From Deltaproteobacteria bacterium RBG_16_49_23 (GTDB lineage Bacteria > Desulfobacterota > BSN033 > UBA1163): DNA of 42,898 bases. The position numbers and the translations under genes are program-made. This document shows positions 41,714 through 42,898 of this stretch, piece by piece. The first letter of the stretch is position 1. The number at the start of each line of letters is the position of its first letter. Location: contig MGQQ01000138.1 of the NCBI GenBank assembly GCA_001798855.1, positions 1 to 42,898 of the forward strand, given 5' to 3'. Under the pieces are notes generated by a model, which saw nothing but the letters and a program-made list of their open reading frames with translations, searched no databases and was not told the DNA's origin.

Positions 41714-42898
41714 TCATGGTATTCCTAAAAACGTTCTTGCGAGGAATGCGGCCATCTGGTCGCGAAGGACATTATTTTCAGGGCAGTACTTTCCTGCCTC
41801 ACATCCCGCCGTGATCCCACGATTTATAAGCCTCTCGATATTTTTGCAGAAGGGACTGCTTTGAGGCACATCGGAAAAAGGAGATGCGCCGTCACAGGGT
41901 CCTTCAAAGAACTGACCACCCTCCACCGCTCTCACAATGAAGGCAGCCATTTGCTCGCGGGTGACATTGTCGAAAGGGCAATATATCCCCGCTGCACATC
42001 CTGCGGTAATCCCAAGATCTACAAGCCTCTCGATATTCCTGCAAAAGTTACTGCTTTGAGGCACATCCAAGAAAGGCGATGGACCAATACAGGGTCCTTC
42101 ATAGGCTGGGCCTTTTTCATGTGCTCTCACAAGAAAGGCGGCCATCTGCTCACGGGTCACATTGTTCCCGGGACAATAAAAGGGATTCCCACATCCCGCA
42201 GTGATTCCGTTGTCGTAGATTCCAAATATGTAATGATAGGCCCAGTTGTTGGAGGGGACATCCGGAAAAAGGAAGGGAAGGGTCAGCGAAGAGAGCAATT
42301 CTGTCGACTGCGCATTTGCCCATTTAACATTTCCTAAATAAGGGGCCATCCACTCCAGATCTGTCATAGTCTCGATATTATTACTTTGATCCCTAATCTC
42401 TATGAAGTGTTGAATTTTATAAGCCTTGTAGGTTCCCAAGAGAGCTGTGATGGTTTCGGCAGCAAGGACAGAGACGTTCCCAGTCACGGTGACTGGAATA
42501 CTTCCTCGATCGTCACCGAGAGGGGTGGTACCAGTGTTTACTATGCCCGTGGCTGAAATTGGCCAGAAGTCTCCCACGATTATTGGGTTTCTGTTCCATA
42601 GAATACCCGGAGGGTCTAAAATGATTGAGTACCATACCTGGCGAAAATCATGGTATTCTGCGTTCGCCATTACTCTCATTTCAAATGGATTAGTTATTGA
42701 AAACCAGGATCTGTTATCGGGTTGCCATGTTGGTGTAAAATCGTTCCGCCAGCTACCCACCTGAACATAAGTATCGACTAAATTAATTATATCTGTCCCT
42801 ACAATCTCTCCACGCCACTGGAATGCGCCAGTCTGACTCGTTCCATCAAGGATATGTACATTTCCAACGCTTATTGCCCAGAATTTCTCAGGTGTCAG
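41714..42898 (-). CDS. Secreted protein with three Cys-containing SLH-like repeats (family A), 5' end outside window
   Basis: The frame is open from the stop at 41714 to the window edge, 394 codons, although the first in-window ATG is at 42760. Translation upstream of that Met (LTPEKFWAISVGNVHILDG; FQWRGEIVGTDI) aligns with residues just after the signal peptide of the 28313 protein, so the ATG is internal and the true start lies outside. LGTYKAYKIQHFI and LEWMAPYLGNVKWAN are the family marks. Three SLH-like repeats with GITAGC and Y-C-P cores end [17 protein letters not shown]. Confidence 0.88.
   Translation of the reverse strand: MTPEKFWAISVGNVHILDGTSQTGAFQWRGEIVGTDIINLVDTYVQVGSWRNDFTPTWQPDNRSWFSITNPFEMRVMANAEYHDFRQVWYSIILDPPGILWNRNPIIVGDFWPISATGIVNTGTTPLGDDRGSIPVTVTGNVSVLAAETITALLGTYKAYKIQHFIEIRDQSNNIETMTDLEWMAPYLGNVKWANAQSTELLSSLTLPFLFPDVPSNNWAYHYIFGIYDNGITAGCGNPFYCPGNNVTREQMAAFLVRAHEKGPAYEGPCIGPSPFLDVPQSSNFCRNIERLVDLGITAGCAAGIYCPFDNVTREQMAAFIVRAVEGGQFFEGPCDGASPFSDVPQSSPFCKNIERLINRGITAGCEAGKYCPENNVLRDQMAAFLARTFLGIP

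Noticed and set aside
24266-42898. CRISPR-like array from the regularly repeated SLH-tail DNA
   Set aside because: The repeats are coding, about 150-180 bp apart, unequal, and translate into SLH-like units; there are no short repeats with unique spacers and no cas genes.

Overview
The window looks like chromosomal DNA from an uncultured Gram-negative bacterium. The evidence for an outer membrane is a full type II secretion (T2SS) operon with a secretin, lipoprotein and Sec/Tat signal peptides, and a PEP-CTERM protein. Gene content (GlnRS, ADP-forming acyl-CoA synthetase, HD-GYP-like protein, DUF4143 ATPase, SLH-tailed secreted proteins) would fit a Desulfobacterota/deltaproteobacterium-like lineage. 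That placement is an inference; the window has no phylogenetic marker I can score.

Region 1 (1-2990): the 3' end of hisS, then tRNA-Gln(CTG) carrying a decayed integrative element. A truncated tyrosine integrase lies directly beside the tRNA. A 49-bp copy of the tRNA 3' half recurs at 2795-2843, followed by what looks like the displaced tRNA terminator. The ~2.5-kb cargo is a PEP-CTERM protein behind a sigma-54-like promoter and three small ORFs, two of them paralogous.

Region 2 (2990-12090): housekeeping and signalling genes. These are a DUF4143-type ATPase, glnS, an HD-GYP-like protein lacking the GYP motif, a hotdog thioesterase, an ADP-forming acyl-CoA synthetase in two subunits, a rhomboid protease with a DnaJ-C-like tail, and tRNA-Glu(CTC). 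A 336-bp non-coding element with 15-bp perfect terminal inverted repeats lies between glnS and the HD gene.

Region 3 (12095-24131): a contiguous T2SS operon in the order gspE-F-G-H-I-J-K-L-M-C-D, mostly with overlapping or short junctions. Dispersed repeats have entered two genes in frame. A 105-bp insertion splits the prepilin leader of GspI, and an insertion of about 204 bp splits the lipoprotein signal of GspD. Deleting either on paper restores a normal leader.

Region 4 (24266-42898, mostly minus strand): six secreted proteins, plus one relic, all end in exactly three cysteine-containing SLH-like repeats and an almost invariant C-terminus ([16 protein letters not shown] + Q or P). Their N-terminal parts differ: an M6 metalloprotease, a two-unit beta-helix giant of 1625 aa, an Ig-like/alpha-beta-hydrolase protein, and three members of one unnamed family. 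Among them lie a Tat-exported amidohydrolase, a DUF5618-like protein, a VapBC-like toxin-antitoxin pair and a PrcB/Kazal-type inhibitor. The working hypothesis is that the T2SS exports these disulfide-rich proteins, which the shared tail then anchors at the cell surface. The intergenic regions are full of G/C-rich palindromic repeat families, several present two or three times.
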